From: Streptosporangiaceae bacterium
GTDB lineage: Bacteria; Actinomycetota; Actinomycetes; Streptosporangiales; Streptosporangiaceae
Assembly (NCBI GenBank): GCA_030040815.1
Contig: JASHSZ010000730.1
Coordinates: 1 to 8,020, forward strand
Direction of reading: 5' to 3'
DNA: 8,020 bases
The notes under the pieces were generated by a model. That model did not search any database. It had not been told where the DNA came from and worked only from the letters and a program-made list of their open reading frames with translations. How positions within the stretch are numbered: the first letter of the stretch is position 1; each line of letters opens with the position of its first letter. Below, one piece after another: positions 1 to 5,904 of the stretch. Position numbers and translations under genes: made by a program.

Positions 1-816
1 GTGGTTGCGGCGCATGGCATCACCGGGACGCACATGAACTTTGCGCCGCTGGCCGATCAGCTCGGCGAGGCCGCGACGGTGCTGGCACCAGACCTGCGCG
101 GCCGAGGGCTGAGCAGGTCGGCCCGTGGGCCTTACGGAATGGCCCAGCACGCCGAAGACGTGATTGCCGTCCTTGATCACGCGGGGATCGCTGAGGCGGT
201 GATGGTCGGCCACTCCATGGGAGGGTTTGTGGCAGTGACCGCCGCGGCGCGCCATCCTGACCGGATCCGCAGCGTGGTGCTAGTGGATGGCGGGCTGCCG
301 TTGCAGCTCGGGCCGCTGGCCGCGCTGCCCGTCGACCAGGCCGTCCGCGCCCTGATCGGACCGTCGCTTGACCGGCTACGGATGACCTTCTCATCGACCG
401 AGGCCTACCTGGACTTCTGGCGAGCTCATCCCGCCCTGGCCAGCGACTGGAACGACTACATCGAGCGGAGCTTCTGCTACGACACGACCGGCGATCCGCC
501 GGCCCTCACCTCCACCGTGTGCGAGGAGGCGGTGCTCGCCGATGCGGCAGACTTTCTACGCACCGACGACCTCGAGCGGGCCCTCAGCCAGCTTGTCCAG
601 CCGGTCGTCATGCTGCGCGCTCCGCTAGGCCTGCTCAACCAGGAACCGCCTCTGTATCCAGAATCGGCCGTGAGCGTCTGGCGCGAGCGAGTGGGCGACT
701 TCACCGACGTGCTGGTGCCCGGAGTCAACCATTACACGATCGAGCTTACGAGCCGCGGCGCGAAGAGAGTCGCGGAAGCGATCCGAGCCTCAGACCCGCA
801 CTCGGTTAGCAACTGA
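1..816 (+). CDS. Alpha/beta-fold hydrolase, N-terminus probably cut by the window edge
   Basis: This is an alpha/beta hydrolase fold enzyme of unknown substrate, probably cytoplasmic. Residues 4-10 (AHGITGT) form the HG oxyanion loop after strand 3. DLRGRGLS at 31-38 is the usual loop after strand 4. GHSMGG at 70-75 is the nucleophile elbow with Ser72, and VNHYTI at 242-247 supplies the probable catalytic His244. The acid is less clear: the loop where it is expected (RAPLGLLNQEP, about 206-216) has Asn and Glu rather than a plain Asp. The frame is open to base 1 and the HG motif lies only 5 residues in, while family members usually have 15-25 residues before it, so the GTG at base 1 is probably not the true start. 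The stop is TGA at 814-816. A hairpin follows, then a DUF664 gene 60 nt downstream on the same strand. The fold is secure; esterase, epoxide hydrolase or haloperoxidase-like activity cannot be separated here. Confidence 0.85.
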   Translation: MVAAHGITGTHMNFAPLADQLGEAATVLAPDLRGRGLSRSARGPYGMAQHAEDVIAVLDHAGIAEAVMVGHSMGGFVAVTAAARHPDRIRSVVLVDGGLPLQLGPLAALPVDQAVRALIGPSLDRLRMTFSSTEAYLDFWRAHPALASDWNDYIERSFCYDTTGDPPALTSTVCEEAVLADAADFLRTDDLERALSQLVQPVVMLRAPLGLLNQEPPLYPESAVSVWRERVGDFTDVLVPGVNHYTIELTSRGAKRVAEAIRASDPHSVSN

Positions 817-828
817 CTGCGGAGCACG

Positions 829-847
829 CGGCGGGGGAAACCCGCTG
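829..847 (+). terminator. GC-rich hairpin after the hydrolase gene, possible weak terminator
   Basis: CGGCGGG (829-835) pairs with CCCGCTG (841-847) around a GGAAA loop. This gives 7 bp including one G-T wobble, 12 nt after the hydrolase stop. There is no T-run after it, so it is not a canonical intrinsic terminator. It may only slow or protect the 3' end. Confidence 0.25.
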
Positions 848-868
848 GCGCATGGTCCGGCTCCGGCC

Positions 869-874
869 GATACT
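869..874 (+). promoter_or_regulatory. Possible -10 box for the DUF664 gene
   Basis: GATACT matches the sigma-70-type -10 consensus at 4 of 6 positions and would place transcription start near 881-883, on or next to the ATG at 883. Neither candidate ATG has a Shine-Dalgarno sequence, which fits a leaderless mRNA. I see no good -35 box. The match is weak and could be chance. Confidence 0.25.
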
Positions 875-876
875 TC

Positions 877-1467
877 ATGGTCATGACCGAGCAACTGCCC
901 GAGCGCACCTTCGGCTGGTCGAACATGTTCGTCGCCACGCGGGAGTCCGATCCGCGGGAACAGGGCGATCGGCCGGTCGGCGAACGCGACACCCTGGCGC
1001 GGTTCCTGCGCGACCACCGCCTGACGCTGGAGCTCAAGTGCGAAGGGCTGGACGCGGCCGCCATGGCGGCTCGGTCAGTGCCGCCATCTGACTTGTCGCT
1101 GCTCGGCCTGGTACGCCATCTGGCCGCCGTCGAGCACTTCTGGTTCCGCCGGGTGCTGGCCGGCCAGGACTCGCCCCGGCCGTATCGATCTGCCGACGGC
1201 CGTAACGAGGCGTTCGATGGCGCGGTTGCCGACCCGGCTGTCGTCGCGGAAGCCTGGAATACCTGGCGGGGCGAGGTTGCCTTCGCCGAGCAGTCCGTGG
1301 CCGTCCAGGATGACCTCGGCGCCACCTTCACTTTCGACAACGGCCTCGGCGAGCAGCAGAGCATCTCGGCGCGCGAGTTGCTGGTGCACATGATCGAGGA
1401 GTACGCACGGCACATGGGTCACGCGGACTTCCTGCGCGAGCGCATCGATGGGCGCGTCGGGCAGTAA
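877..1467 (+). CDS. DUF664 / DinB-fold metal-binding protein
   Basis: The gene encodes a 196-aa protein of the DUF664 branch of the DinB/YfiT four-helix-bundle superfamily, which in actinobacteria includes mycothiol-dependent transferases. The diagnostic stretches are SLLGLVRHLAAVEHFWFRR (about 74-92) and HMIEEYARHMGHADFLRERI (171-190), both typical of the family. Candidate metal ligands are His81 and the His residues at 171, 179 and 182. Length is normal (about 160-200 aa). A thiol-transferase or detoxification role is inferred from the superfamily; no substrate can be read from the sequence. There are two in-frame ATGs, at 877 and 883. Neither has a Shine-Dalgarno sequence; a weak -10 box at 869-874 would favour 883, giving MTEQLPERT as the N-terminus. 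The stop is TAA at 1465-1467. It is separated from the next gene by 167 nt in which I see only a promoter at its end, so it is probably a monocistronic unit. Confidence 0.88.
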   Translation: MVMTEQLPERTFGWSNMFVATRESDPREQGDRPVGERDTLARFLRDHRLTLELKCEGLDAAAMAARSVPPSDLSLLGLVRHLAAVEHFWFRRVLAGQDSPRPYRSADGRNEAFDGAVADPAVVAEAWNTWRGEVAFAEQSVAVQDDLGATFTFDNGLGEQQSISARELLVHMIEEYARHMGHADFLRERIDGRVGQ

Positions 1468-1622
1468 GGTCGGCGGCGTGGACGAGCGGGTCGGGCCGGC
1501 TGGCGTGCTCTGGACTCTGCAGGCCACGGTCGGGTTCATGGGCTGCGTGTCTCCCCGTTGGCTGTGCAGCACAAGCTGCCGCGCATCAGGCAGGCCCGCA
1601 AGCCCGCCTGGCTCCGTGTCGA

Positions 1623-1628
1623 TAGAGT
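1623..1628 (+). promoter_or_regulatory. -10 box of a leaderless promoter for the HicA-like gene
   Basis: TAGAGT fits the actinobacterial TANNNT -10 consensus. It is followed by 6 nt (CTGCCT) and then the GTG start at 1635, so transcription would begin at or beside the first base of the start codon. There is no Shine-Dalgarno sequence before the GTG, as expected for a leaderless mRNA. No convincing -35 hexamer is visible 16-18 nt upstream. Confidence 0.6.
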
Positions 1629-1634
1629 CTGCCT

Positions 1635-1910
1635 GTGACCACGCCCGGACCAGAGCATCTTGATAGCCGTCACCGCGATACGCTTCGCCAGATCATGGAG
1701 CATCCGACCAGCCACAACATCGAGTGGCGAGCGGTGGTATCGCTGCTCGAAGCCGTCGGCGAGGTTACCGTGCGTCATGATGGCAAGGTCGCTGTCGCGA
1801 TAGGGCCCGAGCTGGAATTCCTTGTGCCGCCTGCTGGCAAGGACGTCGACGATCAGATGGTCATCGACCTGCGCCGCATGCTCACTAACGCGGGCTATCA
1901 CTCGGCCTAA
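1635..1910 (+). CDS. Small HicA-like protein of unknown function
   Basis: The 91-aa product resembles small conserved actinobacterial proteins with a HicA-like (double-stranded-RNA-binding type) fold. Visible features in order: HRDTLRQIMEHPTSHNIEW (about 13-31), a helix WRAVVSLLEAVG (31-42), a beta hairpin VTVRHDGKVAVAIG (44-57), then PPAGKDVDDQMVIDLRRML (65-83) ending in NAGY. The order helix, beta hairpin, beta strand ending in P, helix follows HicA toxins. However, the GSH segment that carries the catalytic His of HicA ribonucleases is not present; RHDGK stands roughly in its place. No HicB antitoxin gene lies next to it, so toxin activity should not be assumed. The GTG start is chosen because a TAGAGT -10 box sits 6 nt before it. 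The stop is TAA at 1908-1910. RNA binding is only an inference from the fold. Confidence 0.75.
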   Translation: MTTPGPEHLDSRHRDTLRQIMEHPTSHNIEWRAVVSLLEAVGEVTVRHDGKVAVAIGPELEFLVPPAGKDVDDQMVIDLRRMLTNAGYHSA

Positions 1911-2026
1911 GGCTCTCATTCGGCACGAGCATGCGGCCTCGCTGCAGTGCAATTCGGCCATGTCGGCCTCCCTCCGGACGCTACGAGCGCCTGGGCCGCT
2001 GACACAGCATGGCGTGGCCCTCATGC

Positions 2027-2030
2027 GAGG
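2027..2030 (+). promoter_or_regulatory. Ribosome binding site that decides the methyltransferase start
   Basis: GAGG lies 8 nt before the ATG at 2039. An in-frame ATG at 2009 has no comparable site, so 2039 is the better start. Confidence 0.55.
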
Positions 2031-2038
2031 ATCGCTTC

Positions 2039-2782
2039 ATGGCGCTCTATGACAGCGTGGGCCGCACGTACAGCGGGACGCGCCGGGCTGATCCGCGGAT
2101 CGCAGCGCAGATCAGCCTGGCACTAGCCGGGTGCGACTCGGTAGTGAACGTCGGCGCCGGAACGGGCTCGTATGAGCCGGCCCAGACTATCGCTGCGATC
2201 GAGCCAAGCCAGCTGATGATCGGCCAGCGGCCCGCCGGAGCGGCGCCGGCGATCAGGGCAGTTGCCGAGCACATCCCCCTGCGCACTAACTGCGCCGACG
2301 CGGCGCTAGCAGTTCTGACCATGCATCACTGGACCGACCTGACCGCGGGGATCGCGGAGATGCGCCGGATCGCCAGGCTCCGGCTCGTACTGCTGACCTG
2401 GGACGCCGAAGTGATGGGCGAGAAGTTCTGGCTCCTGTCGGATTATCTGCCTGAAGCGCGGGCCACCGACTCCGCGCTGGCCGTGCCGGCGGAGCGCCTG
2501 CTACCGCTGCTGGTTAATCCGGTCGTCACCCCGGTCCTCGTGCCGCACGACTGCCTCGATGGGTTCGCCGGCGCCTTCTGGCGGCGCCCGGATGCCTATC
2601 TCGACCCCGCCGTGCGGACCGGGATGTCACTGTTCACGTTGACCGGCAGCGGCATGGTCGCGGCCGGACTGGCCCGGCTGGCTGCGGACCTGCGGTCGGG
2701 CCGCTGGCAGCGCGACCACGCCGGACTGCTGCAACTGACCCAGGTTGACCTCGGCTACCGGCTGATTACCGCCGCGGTCTGA
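2039..2782 (+). CDS. Class I SAM-dependent methyltransferase, substrate unknown
   Basis: The 247-aa protein has a Rossmann-type methyltransferase core. Motif I is VVNVGAGTGSYE at 35-46, the glycine-rich SAM-binding loop. The acidic residue closing strand 2 is Glu55 in AAIEPS, expected to bind the SAM ribose. AVAEHIPLRTNCADAALAV (74-92) covers motifs II and III, and LTMHHWTD (93-100) is the segment after strand 4 seen in the Methyltransf_11 group. The C-terminal half (about 125-247) would carry the acceptor site and gives no recognisable substrate motif. An upstream ATG at 2009 would add 10 residues without homology-like character; the ATG at 2039 has a GAGG 8 nt before it. The 128 nt upstream hold no clear promoter, so readthrough from the HicA-like gene is possible. 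The gene ends 51 nt from the convergent leuS stop. Small-molecule methylation is a guess from the family. Confidence 0.85.
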   Translation: MALYDSVGRTYSGTRRADPRIAAQISLALAGCDSVVNVGAGTGSYEPAQTIAAIEPSQLMIGQRPAGAAPAIRAVAEHIPLRTNCADAALAVLTMHHWTDLTAGIAEMRRIARLRLVLLTWDAEVMGEKFWLLSDYLPEARATDSALAVPAERLLPLLVNPVVTPVLVPHDCLDGFAGAFWRRPDAYLDPAVRTGMSLFTLTGSGMVAAGLARLAADLRSGRWQRDHAGLLQLTQVDLGYRLITAAV

Positions 2783-2807
2783 CCTCAGCCCCTCCCGCAC
2801 CTGGCAC

Positions 2808-2823
2808 AGAGGCGGCGCCCTCT
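2808..2823. terminator. Small inverted repeat between convergent genes
   Basis: AGAGG (2808-2812) pairs with CCTCT (2819-2823) around a 6-nt loop, CGGCGC, between the stop codons of the methyltransferase (2782) and leuS (2834). The stem is only 5 bp and has no real T-run on either side. Position is the main argument for a bidirectional terminator. Confidence 0.25.
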
Positions 2824-2833
2824 TGAGTGCTGG

Positions 2834-5656
2834 TCATGACGCCGAGGATGCTGGCGTGGAGACAGAGGTCACCACGTTCACTATCCGGCCCGGCACGATC
2901 ACCAGTCGCTCGATCGTGCGGCCGGCTGTGTGCTCGGCGAAGCCCGGATGTCCGGCCAGGACCGACTCGATTGCGTCCTTGCCCGCTCCGGACGGCACCG
3001 TGATGGTGAACCGCGTCCTGCCGTTGACCTGAACAGGCACGGAGACCGATCGCTCGGCGGCCAGGTCGGCGTCGGCTGCCGGGTAGTCGGCGTAGGCCAG
3101 CGACTGGCCGTGGCCCAGCCGGGCCCACAGCTCTTCGGCAACGTGCGGTGCCAGCGGCGCCACCATCAGGACCAGCGGCTCGGCCAGATCACGCGGCAGG
3201 GCTCTCGCTCCCGCCGAGATCCTCGCTGCCATCGTCGTCAGCTCCATCAGCCGGGCGATCGCGGTGTTGAAGCGCAGCAGGCCGAAGTCGCGGCGCACGG
3301 CGGCGATCGTCGCGTGGAGCGCGTGCAGCGCGTCCGCATCCAGCGGCACGTCACCGACCGTCAGCTCGCCGGTCTGCTCGTCGATCATGGTGCGCCACAG
3401 CCGCTGCAGGAAGCGGTGTACTCCGACCACGTCGTCGGTCTGCCAGGGCTTATCGGATTCGATCGGTCCCATCGACATCTCGTACAGCCGCAGCGTGTCC
3501 GCCCCGTACCGCTCGTACATCTCATCCGGGCTGATGCCGTTCTTCAGGCTTTTGCCCATCTTTCCGGACCGCCTGGTTACCGGCCGACCGCGGTAGCTGA
3601 CCGAGCCGTCGGGCTCCCGCGTCACGTCGTGTGCCGGGACGTAGCGGCCACGCTCGTCGGTGAACGCGTCCGCGGTGATCATGCCCTGGTTCACCAGCCG
3701 CGCGAACGGCTCAGGGGTGGACACCAGCCCCAGGTCGTACAACACCTTGTGCCAGAACCGCGCGTACAGCAGGTGCAGCACCGCATGCTCGGCGCCGCCG
3801 ACGTACAGGTCCACGCCGCCCGGTGCCATGAAATACCGTTCCGCCTCCGGGTCGGCGAACGCTTCGTCGTTGTCCGGGTCGGTGTAGCGCAGGTAGTACC
3901 AGCAGGATCCGGCCCACTGCGGCATCGTGTTCAGCTCGCGCCGATAGGTGTGCAGCCCGTCACCCAGGTCCAGTTCCACGGTCACCCAGTTCGCCGCGCG
4001 CGCCAGCGGCGGCACCGGCTCGCTGTCGTCATCCTGGTCGGGGTCGGGCCTGAAGTCGGTCAGTTCGGGGATCGGCACGGGCAGTTCCCGCTCGGGCAGC
4101 CCAATGGGCGCTCCGCTGTCGTCATACACGATCGGGAACGGCTCGCCCCAGTACCGCTGACGGGAGAACAGCCAGTCGCGCAGCCGGTAGCGACGGGCCG
4201 CGTGCCCGAAGCCGGTGCGTTCCAGCCAGGCAGCGGTTGCGTCGATGGCGCCACGGGTATCCAGGCCGGCCAGCGGGGGTCCTGGGGCCTCGATGTAGTC
4301 GCCCTCAGGGCCGGTCACCGCGCGGACCTTCAGCCCGAACTCGCGCGCGAAGTCTGCGTCCCGCTGGTCGTGCGCGGGCACTGCCATGATCGCGCCGGTA
4401 CCGTAGCCCGGCAGCACGTAGTCGGCCACGAAGACCGGCATTGACTCGCCGCTGATCGGATTGACCGCGTAGCTGCCGGTGAACACGCCAGATTTGGCCG
4501 CGCCCGCCGTCCGTTGACGGTCGCTCAGCCGGGCGGTGGCCGCCCGGTACGCGCTGACCGCCGCCGCTGGATGCGGGGCGGCTGGCTCGCCGCGCCAGCG
4601 CGGCGGGGTCGCGTCCGGCCATGTCTCGCGCACCAGGCGATCCGCCATCGGGTGCTCGGGTGCCAGCACCACGAAGGTCGCGCCGTACAGGGTGTCCGGC
4701 CGGGTGGTGAATACCTCGATCTGACAGCCCGGGCCGCCGGCGATCGGCAGGACGATATCCGCGCCGTCGCTCGCGCCGATCCAGTTGCGCTGCAGTTGCT
4801 TGATGTTCTCTGGCCAGGACAGCTCATCCAGGTCGTCCATCAGGCGCTGGGCCATGGTGGTGATGCGCATCATCCACTGCCGCATCGGGCGCCGGTAAAC
4901 GGGGAAGCCGCCGATGTGGCTGCGGCCGTCGGCGGTCACCTCCTCGTTGGCCAGCACCGTGCCCAGGCCCGGACACCAGTTCACCGGTTCGACCGCCAGG
5001 TAGGCCAGTCGGCGATCATCGACCAGCCTGCGCTGCTGCACGGCCGTCAGCGCGGCCCAGGCGCCACCGCCTGGCACCGGGCGATCGCCCGAGGCGTACG
5101 CGGCAACCAGCTCCGCGATAGGCCGGGCCTGGCCAGTGCGCTCATCGACCCAGCTGTCCCAGATCTTCAGGAACATCCACTGTGTCCACCGGTAGAACCG
5201 GGGGTCTGAGGTCTCGATGCTGCGCCGGGGGTCGTAGCCCATGCCCATGCGGCGCAGCTGCGCGCGCATGGTGTCGATGTTCTGGCGGCTGGACACGCGC
5301 GGATGCTGACCGGTCTCCAGCGCGAACTGCTCCGCTGGCAGCCCGAAGGCATCGAAGCCCATCGCGTGCAGCACGTGGTGGCCGGTCATGCGCAGGTAGC
5401 GTGCGTAGACGTCGGTGGCGATATACCCGATGGGATGGCCGACGTGGATGCCCGCGCCGCTGGCATAAGGGAACATGTCCGCCACGAAGAATTTCGGTCG
5501 GTCGGCTGCGCGGTCGAAGCCTGCCGACAGCGGGCCAGCGGGGTTGGCGGTGTGAAAGGTGCCGTCCGCCTCCCACCGGTCCTGCCAGCGCAGCTCGATT
5601 TCTGCTGCCATCCGGGCGTTATAGCGGAATGGGGGCTCGGCCTGCTGGTTGGTCAT
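2834..5656 (-). CDS. leuS: Leucyl-tRNA synthetase
   Basis: This cytoplasmic class Ia enzyme attaches leucine to tRNA-Leu with ATP. The 940-aa length fits bacterial LeuRS. In order: FPYASGAGIHVGHP (63-75) contains the HIGH signature as HVGH at 71-74. The editing domain includes FTTRPDTLYG (316-325) and GTGAIMAVPAHDQRD (419-433), which hydrolyses mischarged tRNA. RDWLFSRQRYWGEPFPIVY (493-511) follows, then the WAGSCWYYLRYTDPDN segment (581-596) and SGKMGKSLKN (697-706) with the KMSKS loop as KMGKS, common in actinobacteria. An anticodon-binding domain covers about 760-870, and the C-terminal domain contains VQVNGRTRF (876-884). I chose the ATG at 5656, giving MTNQQAEPPF, because AAAGG lies 9 nt before it and LeuRS homologues begin near here. 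The frame stays open to 5731, but that extension runs through a terminator hairpin. It is preceded by a leader with a Leu-codon ORF and an intrinsic terminator, so attenuation by leucyl-tRNA supply is likely. Confidence 0.97.
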   Translation of the reverse strand: MTNQQAEPPFRYNARMAAEIELRWQDRWEADGTFHTANPAGPLSAGFDRAADRPKFFVADMFPYASGAGIHVGHPIGYIATDVYARYLRMTGHHVLHAMGFDAFGLPAEQFALETGQHPRVSSRQNIDTMRAQLRRMGMGYDPRRSIETSDPRFYRWTQWMFLKIWDSWVDERTGQARPIAELVAAYASGDRPVPGGGAWAALTAVQQRRLVDDRRLAYLAVEPVNWCPGLGTVLANEEVTADGRSHIGGFPVYRRPMRQWMMRITTMAQRLMDDLDELSWPENIKQLQRNWIGASDGADIVLPIAGGPGCQIEVFTTRPDTLYGATFVVLAPEHPMADRLVRETWPDATPPRWRGEPAAPHPAAAVSAYRAATARLSDRQRTAGAAKSGVFTGSYAVNPISGESMPVFVADYVLPGYGTGAIMAVPAHDQRDADFAREFGLKVRAVTGPEGDYIEAPGPPLAGLDTRGAIDATAAWLERTGFGHAARRYRLRDWLFSRQRYWGEPFPIVYDDSGAPIGLPERELPVPIPELTDFRPDPDQDDDSEPVPPLARAANWVTVELDLGDGLHTYRRELNTMPQWAGSCWYYLRYTDPDNDEAFADPEAERYFMAPGGVDLYVGGAEHAVLHLLYARFWHKVLYDLGLVSTPEPFARLVNQGMITADAFTDERGRYVPAHDVTREPDGSVSYRGRPVTRRSGKMGKSLKNGISPDEMYERYGADTLRLYEMSMGPIESDKPWQTDDVVGVHRFLQRLWRTMIDEQTGELTVGDVPLDADALHALHATIAAVRRDFGLLRFNTAIARLMELTTMAARISAGARALPRDLAEPLVLMVAPLAPHVAEELWARLGHGQSLAYADYPAADADLAAERSVSVPVQVNGRTRFTITVPSGAGKDAIESVLAGHPGFAEHTAGRTIERLVIVPGRIVNVVTSVSTPASSAS

Positions 5657-5658
5657 CG

Positions 5659-5670
5659 CCTCGTGCCTTT
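5659..5670 (-). promoter_or_regulatory. leuS ribosome binding site
   Basis: AAAGG (5670-5666) lies 9 nt before the leuS ATG. A second purine run, GAGG (5662-5659), is only 2 nt away, probably too close to act. The segment GCACGAGG (5666-5659) is the exact complement of CCTCGTGC (5721-5714) in the upstream terminator hairpin, so alternative base pairing could hide this site. Confidence 0.6.
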
Positions 5671-5699
5671 CGCCGGGTCGCCGTTGTCCTCGAGAAATG

Positions 5700-5725
5700 A
5701 AAAAGCCCCTCGAAGCACGAGGGGC
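5700..5725 (-). terminator. Intrinsic terminator in the leuS leader (attenuator)
   Basis: On the minus strand GCCCCTCG (5725-5718) pairs perfectly with CGAGGGGC (5712-5705) around a TGCTT loop, and five T residues follow directly (5704-5700). This is a canonical Rho-independent terminator and it works only in the leuS direction. It lies 22 nt after the stop of a short Leu-codon ORF and 43 nt before leuS. No -10-like box exists between it and leuS, so leuS transcripts must read through it. It could also stop readthrough from metK-purU, whose stop is about 180 nt upstream. Confidence 0.88.
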
Positions 5726-5757
5726 GGCCACGCGGACGTTTATTCGTCAGCGCGGCC
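5726..5757 (-). promoter_or_regulatory. Leader hairpin overlapping the end of the leader peptide ORF
   Basis: On the minus strand GGCCGCGC (5757-5750) pairs with GCGTGGCC (5733-5726), 8 bp with one G-U. After a T/C mismatch, GACG (5748-5745) pairs with CGTC (5738-5735) around an AATAAA loop. The 5' arm is made of the last three codons and the stop of the leader ORF, so a ribosome at the stop codon would block it. The 3' arm ends exactly where the terminator stem begins. It takes the place of the 1:2 pause or protector hairpin of classical attenuators. Its exact switching role is inference. Confidence 0.65.
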
Positions 5758-5788
5758 CGTAACGAAGCAGGCTCCAGAAAATAGCCAT
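5747..5788 (-). CDS. Leader peptide for leuS attenuation (13 aa, tandem Leu codons)
   Basis: The short ORF encodes MAIFWSLLRYGPR followed by TGA. Codons 7 and 8 are CTG and CTT, both Leu. The ATG at 5788 sits 6 nt downstream of a TATGAT -10 box, so the mRNA would be leaderless, in the same way as the HicA-like gene in this window. A hairpin uses its last codons as the 5' arm and a perfect intrinsic terminator follows, then leuS. The peptide itself is unlikely to have a function; the ribosome's progress through the Leu codons would sense charged tRNA-Leu. Classical attenuators have been predicted upstream of leuS in some Streptomyces, which supports the reading. Two Leu codons is a modest number, and a competing ATG-ATG (5799 and 5796) opens another frame with a single Leu codon (CTA), but that start lies upstream of the likely transcription start. 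Confidence 0.72.
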   Translation of the reverse strand: MAIFWSLLRYGPR

Positions 5789-5794
5789 GCGACC

Positions 5795-5800
5795 ATCATA
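5795..5800 (-). promoter_or_regulatory. -10 box of the leuS leader promoter
   Basis: TATGAT on the minus strand matches the -10 consensus TATAAT at 5 of 6 positions. It is separated by 6 nt from the leader-peptide ATG at 5788, so transcription is expected to begin on that ATG or within a base or two. I see no convincing -35 hexamer 16-18 nt upstream, as is common in actinobacterial promoters. Confidence 0.7.
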
Positions 5801-5904
5801 CGGCTGCCTGAGGCTGGGACGCGAGGCTGTTATTCCGTGCCGACGCAGAACCGATCCTGCAACTCGCCCGGCGCGGCTAGCCGGCCTGCCCGGTGCGCGA
5901 CGGG

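Noticed and set aside
732..1572. Minus-strand open frames opposite the hydrolase and DUF664 genes
   Set aside because: They overlap clearly recognisable + strand genes and have Ser/Arg/Ala-rich shadow composition.
1590..1611. Imperfect inverted repeat (CAGGC ... GCCTG) before the HicA-like gene
   Set aside because: Only 5 bp with a 10-nt loop and no T-run; too weak to call a terminator or operator.
3548..3562. KMGKS instead of KMSKS in LeuRS, as a possible loss of function
   Set aside because: This variant is common in actinobacterial LeuRS and the Lys residues needed for catalysis are kept.
2930..4444. 504-codon open frame on the + strand, antisense to leuS
   Set aside because: It lies wholly inside leuS, has a composition rich in Arg, Gln, His and Val typical of antisense high-GC frames, and shows no domain; it results from the scarcity of stop codons in GC-rich DNA.
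5657..5731. N-terminal extension of leuS by 25 codons, to an ATG at 5731
   Set aside because: The extension would be translated through the 3' arm and T-run of a canonical terminator, has no LeuRS-like sequence, and the downstream ATG at 5656 has an AAAGG at good spacing.
5657..5790. T-box riboswitch before leuS
   Set aside because: The leader is only about 130 nt and contains no T-box-like TGGNACCGCG segment and no long specifier stem; the peptide-based attenuator explains the terminator better.
5743..5799. Alternative leader ORF starting at ATG-ATG (5799/5796), with one Leu codon CTA
   Set aside because: The two ATGs overlap or directly abut the TATGAT -10 box, so they should lie upstream of the transcription start; the ORF at 5788 has the right leaderless spacing and tandem Leu codons. 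If mapping shows an earlier start this should be revisited.
5866..5900. GC-rich repeats and the CGGCTAGCCG palindrome after purU, as a possible terminator
   Set aside because: The palindrome has no loop and the flanking GCCCGG copies are direct rather than inverted repeats; there is no T-run.
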